Source: Sarcocystis neurona
Lineage: Eukaryota; Apicomplexa; Conoidasida; Eucoccidiorida; Sarcocystidae
Length of the DNA stretch: 64,000 nucleotides
Reading direction: 5' to 3'
Assembly (NCBI GenBank): GCA_000727475.1
Contig: KL647290.1
Location: 5,300,405-5,364,404 of the forward strand
The notes beneath the pieces are model-generated. The model did no database searches. It had not been told where the DNA came from and saw nothing but the letters and a program-made list of their open reading frames with translations. Below are positions 1 through 12,088 of the stretch, piece by piece (position 1 is the stretch's first letter; each line of letters opens with the position of its first letter). The translations under genes were made by a program, and so were the position numbers.

Positions 1-189
1 CCACGAACGCCCTCTGCACGCATACGTTCCTGTCAACAAAGGAGGTTGCACGGCCGGTGAGCAGCCCTCTCCTTGCGCGAGCATAAGCGCAAAATCAACT
101 TGTACAGGAAATCTACAGGACACGCGCGCGAGACTAAAAAATCTACCTCGCTGAACCACTGCCACCAATTTATCGCTGCGAAACCCCGA

Positions 190-1000
190 GTCGCGGGCCG
201 CGGCAGCAGCAGCAGCAGCCCACGGCATCAGCAGCAGCGACAAAACCCGCAATATCAGCAATGGCGTACGCAGCACGACAACGGGTAGAGCAACATCACG
301 TGCAGTAGCGGCAGCAGCATGTGCAGCTGCGAAAAGTGCATCAATAGCTGCTGGAAGGGTAGCTCGCGTTCGAAGCAGCCCTGGCAGCCGGGACGTCTGC
401 GCCAGCAGCGGGAGCGCCGAATCTTTTCCCGGCAACAAAGTAGCTGCACCCGCCACAGGGAAGCTCCACTCCTCGAAGGAAGACGACTAGCAACAGCAGG
501 AACAGAACGAGCAGCAGCACCAGCAGCGAGGACGACAGGAGCAGAAGCAGGAGCAGCAGCGACGTAAGTCACGCACACGAGTACCGGGAGGAGCTTCACC
601 AACACATGTGAGCGCAGCGATAGCAGCGGAACCACCAGCGCGGAACTAGAGCAGCAGCAGATGGGCTGACACACCGCTACAGCGGGAAAAGAGGAAGAGA
701 AGCGGCAGCAGCAAAAGCGACACAGAAGCAGCAGCAATAGCTGCAATAGCAGCAGCAGCAACACACGTCGCCCAGTAGGGTAATCACGTGTAAAGCAAGA
801 GGACAGAAATAGCAGCAGGAAGCGGAGGCATTAGCGCGAACAGCAACAGCAGCAGGAAGAGGCCGGAGGATTGGCAGTACCAGAATATTCGCAAGACGAA
901 GAGGAGAAGCAGCAGGAACTGGGGAAACAACCTGGCGTTACGTCGTAGCGCAGCAACTGCACTGTCACCCAACACGTGCTACTGCATCAGCGCAGCGGCT
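190..1000. repeat. CAG-rich low-complexity tract
   Basis: The plus strand is dense in CAG/GCA triplets, mostly short interrupted runs of two to five units. It is open in several frames on both strands, giving Gln/Ala/Ser-like translations on plus and Leu/Cys-like ones on minus, which is expected of triplet repeats and is not evidence of coding. In Eimeria such tracts occur in exons but, as the CDC48 gene in this window shows, also in introns. No initiation context, motif or splice pattern let me assign a gene here. Confidence 0.6.
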
Positions 1001-2013
1001 AGGACTCACCAAGTTCCATACGCAGCAGCTGCTCCGGAGTAAATTTGTCCATCTCGCATGACCTATACCCCAGCAGCAGCAAACACATTCTACAGCCCGA
1101 ATGTGAGAGATGAAATTCACCTCTCATACATGCGTGTGAAACCTAATAATACCGCTTCCCTTCCCCTTCACTTCCGTCTCACCAGTACAAAACACATCCA
1201 CCACTGCGTCCTCTTCCTCTTCGTGCCTCTTCACGCCCATCTCCCCTTTCTCCGTCTCTCTGTTCTTCTTACATACTTGTACAGCAACGGCAGCACTTTT
1301 CTCTTTCTGCAGCTCTTCATGTGTAGAATATAGATACGCATACTCCATTTCCGTTTCTCTTTCTCTCTCCCCCGCGGTATACACTTCCTCCTCTCTCGCC
1401 GAGTAGAAAGCAAACAGTATTAATAAAAGTCGTAGTGGCAGTTGGATTCTTCTACAAAGCACTGGTCCAAACAGTCGTCGGCATTCTCGCAGAAAATGCC
1501 GCTGCAAGCCCTTTTCTGGGACATTCCTCTCCTGCAACGCGGAGCCGCACAGCGACTGCAGCCCCGACTGCACCACGGCAGCATCCCAGCTGCAGCTGTT
1601 GCTGGCGGCGCACCAAGGACTCCTGGTGCTGCAGAAGCAACTGTGTCTCGCGTCTACTGCCCGTCACACAAGAAGGGAATTCTGCTGCTGCTGTCGGGAC
1701 TGACGGCTGCGCCGTCTTCGCCCTTCGTCGAAAGCTTCCTCCTGCTGCTGCTGCACTAGCCTCTGCGAGCTGATCCTGCTGCTGGGACTCTCTTCCTGCT
1801 GCTCTTCATGCGGTGTCTCACCTACGCTGCTGCGCCTTTCCCCGTGTGTTGCTGCGACAGCACGTCCTCACTTCAGCGAGACCTGGGGTATATACATCGC
1901 GGCCGCGCATAGAATAAACACGTATGCCGACACAGGCTAAAAGTTGTCTCCTTCTAGCGTAACTGCCGCTGCGCTGCTTTATTTCTTCCACGTCCGCAAT
2001 AATAAGACTGTAG

Positions 2014-2254
2014 GCGATCAGCAGCTTCTACCGCATCTTCAACACGTTCTGGTACCCGCCCCGCTACTTCTACCCATGCGACGCTACACGACGTTTTCAC
2101 GTACGGCCCGCCTCTGCGTCGTCACATGAAAAAGTACGAGTCGCAGATTACAGCAGGCATTCGGCCCAGCAATATTCACTTTTTACATGAATTGAGACCC
2201 CAGCGCATGTGCTATCGTATTGAACGGGGTGTCCTCAATACTGCCTTTTACTGA
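2014..2254 (+). CDS. Possible terminal exon of an unrecognised gene
   Basis: After an AG acceptor at 2012-2013 a frame stays open to a TGA at 2252-2254 and gives about 79 residues. The first part is Ser/Thr/Arg-rich; the second is an ordinary-looking charged segment containing HMKKYESQITAGIRPSN and ending in GVLNTAFY. A second frame through 2014-2150 is also open and contains FNTFWYPPRYFYP, so a frame shift or another intron is possible. No domain is recognised. Upstream exons, if any, would lie in the CAG-rich tract. This is a weak call based only on composition and one splice acceptor. Confidence 0.2.
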
Positions 2255-2522
2255 CGTTTATCAGTAAAAGAGTCACCCCGCGACTTTGGGGCGGGACCAG
2301 CAAGTCTGCTGGTGCTGCTGTTATATATACATACGTGCTCTAGCAGCAGCAGCCGGGGCAGGAAGGGACGACGCATATCTACTGCAGCATCAACATGGCA
2401 ACAGGGAGCAAATCTAACTGCAGGAGCTGCGACAAAGAAGGCGACAATACCAGGGAAACATCACCTACACAAGCAGAAGCAATAGCTGCGGTACGTCCGC
2501 CAACAACGGAGTTATGATGTAC

Positions 2523-3301
2523 CTGACGAAAGAGATGTGCGTGCCGAGCCGTCGATGTTTGCCGCTGCAACTGAGGCAAAGATATACCCCGTATGTTGTG
2601 CTTAACCACGTCGGATTTCTTGAGGCGCAGTCGAAGCAGGTTCTGTTCTCCCTTCTCAATCTACGAAATGCCTCGTCGCGTGCCTGCTCGGTGACATATT
2701 TCTTCTCGTCCAGAGGGAGCCGCATGTAAAAAAGTGTAACAGCCCCTCCCGGAACGCCTCCACGCGAGTGCGCAGTGCCACCAGCAGCAGCAGTAGACGC
2801 CGTGTTCGGCATTCCGCCCACTTCGCCTGCTGTCGCTGTCCCTCCTGCACTACTTCCCACCATCCCCGTGATCTCTTGTCCTGCTCCTCCTATTCGTCCT
2901 TCGTGAGAGTGCGGGTAAGAACTTCCTGCAACGGCAGCAGGCGATGATCCCAACGCCTCGATGTTATCCGATGAAACACCGGGGGGATTTCGCGGCTGTT
3001 CTTGAGCCAGAAGTGGCTGTGGGTCATGCTGAGATGGATAATGCGGTCGCTGCGTGTGCCCTTGGTGGACTTCTGGCTGCTGCACATTCGTAACAACGGT
3101 TTGTGGTGAAGCAACAGGTAGAGATGCGTACACACATGGGGGAAGAACTGGTCCGGGGGCATCGCCTTTCGAAGTGCTCAACTGGGAAGGCATGGCCGCA
3201 GCAGCAGGCGGGAAGGTGAAAGAATCGGCACTGGGCCCACCTGCGTCTCGAACAGCGGGCGGATGTTGTTGTGCTGGGGCAGAACGGTCGCAGAACGCCA
3301 T
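2523..3301 (-). CDS. Arf GTPase-activating protein, first exon (3' part not found)
   Basis: First exon of an Arf-GAP, which stimulates GTP hydrolysis on Arf GTPases in COPI/Golgi vesicle traffic. It starts at an ATG in strong context (ACGAAAATGGCG). Residues 1 to about 200 are a Pro/Gln/Ala/Ser/Gly-rich, probably disordered extension. From residue 222 comes the Arf-GAP zinc finger C-x2-C-x16-C-x2-C (Cys222, 225, 242, 245), with [14 protein letters not shown] as in the ArfGAP1/2/3 group, followed by [14 protein letters not shown], whose Arg250 sits at the position of the catalytic arginine finger. The exon ends in phase 2 at a GTACAT donor immediately after HISFVR, where other Arf-GAPs continue with S-x-x-D-x-W. 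I could not find that continuation on the minus strand down to position 1, so the remaining exons are diverged, very short, or lie beyond the left edge. The domain call is firm; the exact subfamily is not. A 220-residue extension before the zinc finger is unusual, because this domain normally lies at the N terminus. Confidence 0.85.
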
Positions 3302-4435
3302 TTTCGTAGCGCAGGGGGCGTGGACACGTGTCTTTTTCGTTACCTGTGTGTAGGCCTACACATTTGAATCAGCAGCAAAAAAAAACAAAGTCTGGGAAAA
3401 AGGGAGGGCTTTAGACGCGGGTTGAACAAAGTTGTAGGAGACGGAGCTGAAAGAAACAAAAGCTTCCGATCTAGACATATTCACTAGAACGCTGAGGAGG
3501 TGCGAAAGCGTGAAATGCAAGAGAGTCCCACAGGAGCAGGACAAAAGGAGTCAACCACGCGGCCTTCGTCGAAAAGGGGCCTGACGCAATAGTGCAGAAA
3601 AAATCACTGATCGCGGTGCTTTACGAAGTTACGCAGAGAGCAAAACGCTTGAAGCGCTCCGAAACGCGACATAATAGGAAATAAAAACGTCCACAATGGT
3701 GATGTTTTGGCAACGAGGAGAGAGAAGAAATAGCTCGAGTCGCTTGTTGAGACGACTGCGGAAGCAAGAACCGTAAAACATGCAATAGGAACTATGGTAG
3801 TACCAGCCCGCCGTGTCGCGGACAAATCCGGGACCTCCGCTCGCGAGTGCAGACCATAGGTACATTCACCGTTGTGGCTAGCTACCGCGTGACATCACAC
3901 GTCATCTCCGCAGTCGAAGAAGCTTCAGATAGTAATGGGGAACAAAAGGTAATTACATCCTGCACCTTGCGTTGTCGGCAGATGGCAAAAACAGGAAAAA
4001 TTTAGAGACGACGCCGTAACCCAGTGAGAGGTGGAGCCGGCGGGTTGCAGAATAGTAGTACATACTTCCGTCGGAGATACTATTTCTAGTTGTCAATATT
4101 TCCGTCTGTCGCATACTACAAAAGCAGGCATGGATGGGCATGATTTCGCTAAAGAGCACAACAGCGCAGGTCTGCTGTCTACTGGGGAGAGAAGCGTGAT
4201 GTCCGTCCGTCGAACAGGCTACAGCTCCAACAACTAGGAAAACTGTTGTCCCGAAGACAACACTGCCCTTGTGCCAGGTAGGGAGACTCCGTTTTTCCCA
4301 TCGAGAAAATATGGAGAGGGGTTATTGCAACATGTCATGAACTCTGCGTGCAGGGAACCACGTGACTATTCATGGTCATGGTACTACGTAATTGTGGTCA
4401 ACTGTTAACTGCCCTCTGCAGTGTAACCCTTCCGC

Positions 4436-4801
4436 ATGCTGCATGATCGAGCTTCCGCGATTGTACCGTCGACCGAGATCACGTATTTACAGTTAAATAT
4501 GTGCACTGTTGTCGGGGTCTTTTGGCATGAGTTCAAAGAAAGCACGCAGAACATTGACGCAAGCACAATTGCTGAGCTTGCGCAGTTGGCGCACATGAAA
4601 CCCCGCGGCAACAGTGCGATGGCGGCGATGATTGCCGCAAGAACGGCTGGAGCTGGAGAAGCAGCACTGGAAGGAATTAACTCACGCCAAAATATTGCAC
4701 GGACGGTATTTTTGAACAGTCACGCGGCGGCAGCAATGAGACAACGCACAGTTGGCGGAGCTGCTGTTTCAGGCCGAGGAAATTCCCACGAGTTGACCTA
4801 G
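4436..4801 (+). CDS. Small ORF of unknown function
   Basis: A 121-residue frame with ATG and stop. The C-terminal two thirds are Ala-rich with mixed charged and polar residues (for example DASTIAELAQLAHMKPRG and GEAALEGINSRQNIA), which looks more like protein than most frames nearby and is not made of triplet repeats. No domain, signal peptide or membrane segment is evident. A further protein-like frame follows at 4861-5163, so this could be part of a spliced plus-strand gene, but a 149-codon frame on the minus strand (4677-5126) overlaps both. Kept as a low-confidence candidate. Confidence 0.2.
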   Translation: MLHDRASAIVPSTEITYLQLNMCTVVGVFWHEFKESTQNIDASTIAELAQLAHMKPRGNSAMAAMIAARTAGAGEAALEGINSRQNIARTVFLNSHAAAAMRQRTVGGAAVSGRGNSHELT

Positions 4802-5403
4802 CTGTGAACAGGACAAGATGGGAAAAGTAGTGGGAATTCGAAACATTTTTAAGAAGAGGTATGTCCGCGGTGGGGCACCTGTATACGTCAGGCGTGCAAA
4901 GACGCGCGCACAGAGACCTCGGCAGTATATCTGTGCACAGGTCTGCAGCTACGATGGCAAAAGTCGCTGCTGACATAGATGTAGTTTCCAGTGTTGCGCC
5001 AGTGGCAACAACCACACCACTTAATACGCCGGCTAGAATTGCCTTTTGGTGTGCTGTAACAAGGACATCAATTTCCGGAACTCTTGCTATAGGTAGCAAC
5101 AGTCGCTGCTTGCATAACTCTGGCATCGAATACTATTCCAGCGGCAGCAACATGAGCGCCTGATAATCCCGGTACGGCCACTGCTTCTCTTAATGTCACG
5201 AGGATTTCAATTTTCTGCAACTACTGCTGTTGGTGGGAAGAAGTGCCACAGGAACACCGCTGATGCATAGAGCAGGGATACGTGCCTGATTGTCTGCTGC
5301 TGATACTCTGTACATTCATGTACACAAGCAATAATATATGTATATATTTATATATATACATATGTATATGTGCAGAGGTGAACCCAGTCGTGTACAACTC
5401 TAC

Positions 5404-5493
5404 TTGGAAGCTTATGTCCAGATATATAGGCGTATATGTGATTCCAGCTTGGAAGCTTATGTACAGATATATAGGCGTATATATGGTTCCAGC
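5404..5493. repeat. Two-copy 45-bp direct repeat
   Basis: A 45-bp unit beginning TTGGAAGCTTATG and ending ATTCCAGC or GTTCCAGC is present twice in tandem, at 5404 and 5449, with only a few differences. It is preceded by a TATATA/TATG microsatellite. It is the one clear tandem repeat in the otherwise repeat-poor left segment. Confidence 0.85.
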
Positions 5494-8400
5494 TACGTCG
5501 AACAATACTAACTGCAAGAGGACCGCCGTCAATACCAGGAGCAACATTATCCACATCGCAGATTTAGGTTCAGTGCACTCTTTGGACTAAATTTCACTGA
5601 ATGTAATATACACGGGAACTCTTTGTTTAAGCTGTAGTTTTACGTGTACAGGAGAGCGTACGTGTATGTACGTAGCCAAGTTTGGCCGTGGTTTGCCTTC
5701 ATACTAAGTAATCCGTCTCCGTGTGCTGCGAATCAGCATTGAACGCACTCTACCGTAGGGTGAGACAGCCCGACGCTGTGCACGCGGGCATAATAAGTCG
5801 TGGGTTTGTTTACTATCATTAAACACGCGTGCACGCCTACACCAGATGAACGTGTATCTACGCACTAATTTAGCGCATATTAATCACAGATAGAATGTAC
5901 ACCCGTGCTCCGAGTTTGACGCATGGGTCTCGCTGCGACGCGCCTCTGTCTGTGTAGACAGCGACGTTTTCAAGATCAAGGCTCATACGTTTATAAAAAT
6001 TAATGGGTATGTTCAGCTAGGCGGAGACGTTTTTGGAACACTGATAATGACACCCCTCTGCAGTTGAACGAGTACGTGCGCGTGTACATGGAAATGTACG
6101 CCATCTAACTATCAGCTGCGTACGCTCTTGTACACTAGCACATCATAACGGGGTCAGGCATTGAAAACAAAGGAGCGAATAGAGATTTGTATGAGGCTTA
6201 TGCGCTTGAGTGCGTACATGCACATCTGTAGTCGCGATGCAGATGTACAGCAAACGTCAGTGGCGTCGTAGCGACGCGTAGTAGTAGCGACAGTGGCGAT
6301 GTAGGCGCTCGAAGCCAAACAGTACGAAACTGGGGACACGCACTTTCGACGCACAAAGAACAGGTGAGACGCCACCGTCGCACAGACAGGCCATTCCTGC
6401 CGCGTTGAAACCATGCTCTACGAAGGGTTTCAATGGACGTTGACCAAACACGGTTTACAGCCTGCACAGGGGATCTGCACACGATTCCTGCCTTCAGACA
6501 TAACCGTGTACACTGGGACACGCAGGCCTTGTCCGTGAGAGGAGGTTTATTAAGATTTTGCGTATGCACAGATACAGAGAGTGGAGTAACATTAAGCACA
6601 GCGAACAGTTTACAAATGTCGACGCGTACACCATCAGGTTCCATGTGGGTTCCTCTAACTGGTTCGACTGTGGTATAGATCGGGTCTGCCTTCTCGATTT
6701 GCGTTGTCCACGGTCGATGCTGGATGGCACTTCTTGGAGCTAACGCAACAACGGCACAGCAAACGGGGGATTAATGGGGACCGGTGAACTACCCCAGAGC
6801 AGTGCTCTGGTTTAGGTGCAGACTGCAAGAAATGCCAGTGCCGACGACGTACTGGAAACAGCGTGCTTCTCTTGTATCCCTGCTTTTCCCACTGAGCCTC
6901 TTGGTATTCTTTTCTGCAGTCACCAACAGCAGCACCCAACACCTGTCACATTCTGAAACGCCGAAATCTTTGAAGGTTGCGGGAATTGAAGACCCTCAGT
7001 TGATCGATGTTGGGGAGCATTTGACTCCTTCGAGGTTGTGTGGCTGTTCAGAAGATAGTCTTGCACCATGCGACTGGTAACGCTCTCACAGGCTGCCACC
7101 TTCTGAATGTGCTTCGTTCGCGTCGGACCACCCCCTACACCAGCGTCTGCGTACAGCAGGGAGCAGGTTACGGTACATTTTAAAAGTATGATTCTGCTGT
7201 GGCATTGCGGACATGGAAAAAGTGGCACGCTATAATATATGTCCTGGATTCCATGTGCCTCTGCTGCCAATCTGTTCTCATAAGGTGATCCGGTCTCTCT
7301 GCTTAACAGTTGGCCGCCCCAACGGTACACTGCTGGTGTACTGTGTACCAGCAGCTGCTGTGCAAAGCTGCTACAATAGCGCAACTGTGTCAACATCGCG
7401 ATTACACTCAACCCTCAACCAAACAAACAAATGTATAAAGAAGCAGGTAGGCTTTTGCGAACGGACGATGCCACGTCTTTAACGAACGATGTTTTGAAGA
7501 CTACTAATACGCCATCAAGCCGAACTCCTCTACGGCAGTGGCATATCGGTGTCCACTCCCTACACGCGTCCTCTCAGAAAGCGCATCTAATCAGATATGT
7601 TCTCCTGATCTACCTCCCCTGCGGCGACTGGACCTTTGCAGTCGGCACGGCTGGCTTTTTCTTCGACTCAGCATGACATACTCCTCGATGAAAGGAAGGG
7701 GCACTGGCCACCTGTTTCTCATGGCAGTGTAGCGTGCGACGTTGAGCGCCTTCCGTTCCTCTTTAGTATCCTGCCCTGGTATGCCCGTGCTGGTGAGAAC
7801 CGCGGGTAAGCATCTTCGTGGTGAAGCGACGCCTTCGAGGACACGAAATTGTCACGGGTCACTCGCAGTGTGACTGCCAGACGGCAGCTTTAACGGTAGA
7901 CGGCGCGACTTTTCACCAACGTCCGGCTCCTCCCTAGGAAGGGTAGGTCTGGGACGCTATCTGTATCTTCTTTTTGCCTTACGAGGGAACTCATGATGTC
8001 CCCATTTCAGGACCGCTCCAACGGGGAAATTGCCTGCGCAGTGAGCCAGTGCGTCATACGTAGAAGTATGCCGTTAGTGTCCGGGCGAACGATAACTGGT
8101 GCCGTGCCGACGGATACGTGTGAGCCTGTCCCACGAGTACCTTTTGGGGGGCAGATTTCGTTCCATTTTCCAGTGTCGCCTCACCTGATTAAAGTGACTT
8201 GCGAGCTGAGGGACGGCTGTCTTTGTCGCCCCACTTTTGTTTCACTTTGGCTCTGCCCTGTCTCCTGTCGTTACGTTCATTGCGTGTTCCTCGCACCAGC
8301 GAACAAGGACGTACCTTCCTGTAGACGAGGTCGAGGACAGAATTTGAACACACCAGAGACCGTTACGGCACGGAGAATCAGAAGGTCTTGTCCTACGTGC

Positions 8401-11400
8401 CGTTCACCTCTTCAAGCGGGGAAACTCTGAGAGCTTCCTTAGATGTGTGTAGGAAATGAAAACTCGAGCCACTCACTGGAAGCTTTGTTCATACTCACGT
8501 GGGAGATCGAGAAGACTCTCCGCATGGAGGTGTCGACAACTCAAGTAAATATTTCAGCAAGGCTAGTCTCACATTTCGCACCCAAGGTAGCGTGGGATTC
8601 ACCGTGGATACCTTAACAATTTTCCTTCGTGAGGCGCCCCGAAGGAGGTATGATCGTGGCACCACGCCGGCAATAGCTCAAATACAGCAAGCCGCCGTAG
8701 GTGAGCCCAGAGCTGACACATCCGTAATCTGTGCGCCAAGCATGGAGATGGACTCCGCTCTGACACAGCCAATGACTTCGCGTATACGATGTGTTCAAAG
8801 ATACTCTCACAAGTCAAGATTTCTACAAGCCTACTGCGCATCAAGTAGACTGCTGCGTCCCCTGCATTCCGTTTACCCTTCACACTTGCTACACTCCATT
8901 TGCGCATTTGCAGCTTAGCAACTTGTATGCTTGTACCGGGAGTCGCAGGAAACAGTTCTGCTGCTGTCGTTGTCACGCGTCCGAAAGCGTCTGAATAGTA
9001 CGTAACAGGTTGTGCGTTACTGCGGCATCCGCACCAGCCTCCAGCTGCTTGCAAGTAGTGCGCTGTCGTAGCCCGTACGATGCGTCGTCAGAAGAAGTAG
9101 GAAGTATTGCCACGGGACACCCGTTTGTCGCCATCGTGGATATGGCTATGTCAGGGCTTTGCAGTCCTGACATAGGCACTTTGTGACAACACCCCAACTG
9201 TGTTTTCATGGTAGGTTACGACATGGAAGAGATATCGTGCGGGCGAAAGAAGGCTGTGACGTTGCGTTGCATCGACATTTCTGCAGTACGCCTGTGGCAG
9301 GAATGAATCAAGTAGAATTGCGCACGCGAGGTGTCGCAGTAACGCAGAATTCAGTCGGCGGAATAGCATTCAGTTCACACCGTGGAAGACCACGTACGAC
9401 CTGAAGGGGTAGGCTACCGCTAAAGAAGTCAGCGTCACCAAAAGAGGGCTCCTCTAACCGCTTCTCGCGTCTGAAAAGAAGTGTACGCCTGGGACAGAAA
9501 TGCATGCAAAATCATTGACACAGTTGGACCCGGGGTTTCCACGAATTTCTTCGAGTCCCAAGCTCCTCAATATCATCTAATCAGCAATCCGCCTTGCGTG
9601 GTGGGGTGTGTACAGCGGAAAGCTGCAGTATGTGTCTTCCTCAGGTCTCGACGATGCAGACATCGGCTGCGGTAGGACTTACCACTGACGAACGGGCAAA
9701 TTGGTGGTCTTGACGAAGGAGAGCCTCAAGGGAACACTGGATGTGTCCGAAGGCCTCCGCCAAAAGTAGCGGCTTCCTACGCACGACAGAAATTACAAAT
9801 ACAATATTTTCCGGCGAGTCCCTATTGCGTTACCAGTCCGTTCGTTGTCGTGTTGGAGGCGCTGTCATTTAATGGATGAATCCCTCTGAAGTAGTCGACG
9901 TGGACTTCCCCGGAAGGGTAGTCCTCATCTACTCGTAGTATGCCTCTAGAGCAGGGTAGATCATCTTTACGACAGAAATTTCGTGGTTACCAGCAATCCC
10001 ACTATGTGCGATACGGCTATATAGCACAATATTGATGCTGTTTTTCGGGTGCGGCCTCCACGTCTACACCTGGCTTCCCCTGCTACAAAGCGCCGTGTCA
10101 TAACATATACACATGTGTACGCCTGTACCTCATTGAAGGGCCGTCATAATTTGGGTGCGGCGTAAGCAGCTGCATAGGGGTGTTACCGGTACAAGTGATA
10201 AGGAGTGTTCAGAGTAGGGAAGCAAACGAAGGTATTACCTCCAGCACATAAGAACCCACGACGGGGAATATCTGCTCCAACAGTGACGTACTCATCATTA
10301 TACTTGTGCTCCATACGGATGTCTTGCTCGTCCACCGTGCATACGAATGTGAAGTAGGACAAAATGGAAGGTATCAGCATACGACACGTGAAGAAGCGTA
10401 TGCACCACTGCACGTGAACCCAGCAAATATGATTCACTTAAGTAATGAAAAGCACTAGGGAAACGAAACAAAACACAAGCGCCATGTCTCAGGCACGTTA
10501 GACGTGAGCCAACCTTGACGGTAAACGACAAAACAACCGCTACCTCTGGAAGACAAGTCTCCTTCATCATCATAAAACGACACCTTCGCATCTGCAGAGG
10601 GCGAATTTCACTCGGAATAGGAGCAAAGTAGATAGCTGTGACAATGGGCAGTTGTCTACAACTTGGGGACAAACGCGTGTTAAACTCTCGTGGCCTAATG
10701 CTGCTGGAAATGCGTACACCAAAAAATCTTCTCCTCCAATCAGGTACTCACTTACGATGAAATCATGCAGCGTGTTCCGCGCACGACATAATCCAGTCAT
10801 CTGTAAACACCTTAACATCAAATGTTGCGTTTTTTGTTGTCCTCGACGCAGCCGTTGCGTGCCGGCGCATACCCATTTATGTGTATTTACAGAAATAATA
10901 CGTAAGCGCATGCTTATGTATATCCACGAGTTAAATTGTTCCAGCTAAACACTGCTCAATGCGACCGGCCCGACCCTTAGGCCGCGGAAAAACGGCCACG
11001 GGTAATGCAGTCGTTATTCAGGTGTCAGTGAGCTCTACAAACCCTGCAAAATATATCTGCTGTTCGTACGAGGACAACTGCCGGCAGGCCGCCTGCGTCT
11101 ACATGCTCAAGTCCTTCCAGAGGAGAAAAAGTATTGGTGCACAAGTTTACTTCGAGTACAGCAGAAACGTGAGACTTTGTCTCAGTTGTGGAACAACGAC
11201 CAGTGCGTGTGAAGACTAGAATGTCCTGCGAGCCGGTGACGGTGCGGCAAGTCTCTGTGTGTGTATCGGGCCGCTGCGTGCAAGTACGATTGTAGAGCCC
11301 GTAGAGCCCGTCTCTACAGTGCATGCGGCACAGAAGACAAGACCGTTCCGTCTCATCATACCCTTACAGATTCTCGAGTCTCTTCCGTCGCAAAGTGGAA

Positions 11401-11683
11401 CAGAGCCTCTTTCCACTCGAGAAGTAAGCGAGTGAGGCGGCTGCCGCAAAGTCAATTTTGTGGCGTAGCCGTGTGAGCGGTTCCTTCTGACAGTCTCACC
11501 CGGCGTCGCATTGCGAGGTCCTGTCTGCGTCGGAAAAGGTGGGCGTGGGGGGCACCCTGTGGAGGCTACGCCGACGAAACTAGTTCATCGCATGTGAGGA
11601 ACACTGCAGAGAGTTGAGCGGCAGAGGATGGTGGCACAGTGCGGGGGTTGGAGGATAGGTGTCAACGTCCATCGACCTCCTTA

Positions 11684-12088
11684 CTACGCGCACACCTGGT
11701 CCACTATCCCCACGTCGTGCTCCTTTCGGCTTGCGCGGAGGGCTTTGTTCTTGAGGCGGGAGCGTCGCCGAAAGCGCTTGAAATGCAACTTTTCATCCAA
11801 CGGGAGCTCCGGTGTTACAGGGGTGGCAAACGTGTGGGCCTGTCTTGGGGAATATATCTCAAAAAGTCTACTGTCCTCGTTAGCACCCGCAAACGTGGCT
11901 GACTTGCACGAGGGCAAAAGTGCTGTAAAGGCAGGATAATTTCCCCTTCGTCTGCAGCCTGTGCTCATGTTTGCCGTCAGGGCACTCATGTCTTCAGAAA
12001 TAGGAGGCACAGTGGAGGACTTGGTTTTCTCCTCGATGAGAACCACGACGTAGAAACAGTTTCTTCCACTTAAGGTGAGGGACTGCAA
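11684..12088 (-). CDS. Small ORF of unknown function
   Basis: A 134-residue frame with ATG at 12088. It has a hydrophobic start, a mixed middle and a basic C-terminal part containing KLHFKRFRRRSRLKNKALRA. Composition is protein-like and free of homopolymers. No family is recognised. A 101-residue plus-strand frame begins seven bases away at 12095, so the two would be head to head. There is no independent evidence of expression or splicing. Confidence 0.15.
   Translation of the reverse strand: MQSLTLSGRNCFYVVVLIEEKTKSSTVPPISEDMSALTANMSTGCRRRGNYPAFTALLPSCKSATFAGANEDSRLFEIYSPRQAHTFATPVTPELPLDEKLHFKRFRRRSRLKNKALRASRKEHDVGIVDQVCA

Noticed and set aside
6198..9054. Several 140-160-codon ORFs on both strands as genes
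   Set aside because: Overlapping frames on opposite strands have equal character, none shows a domain, and no splice or start context favours one.
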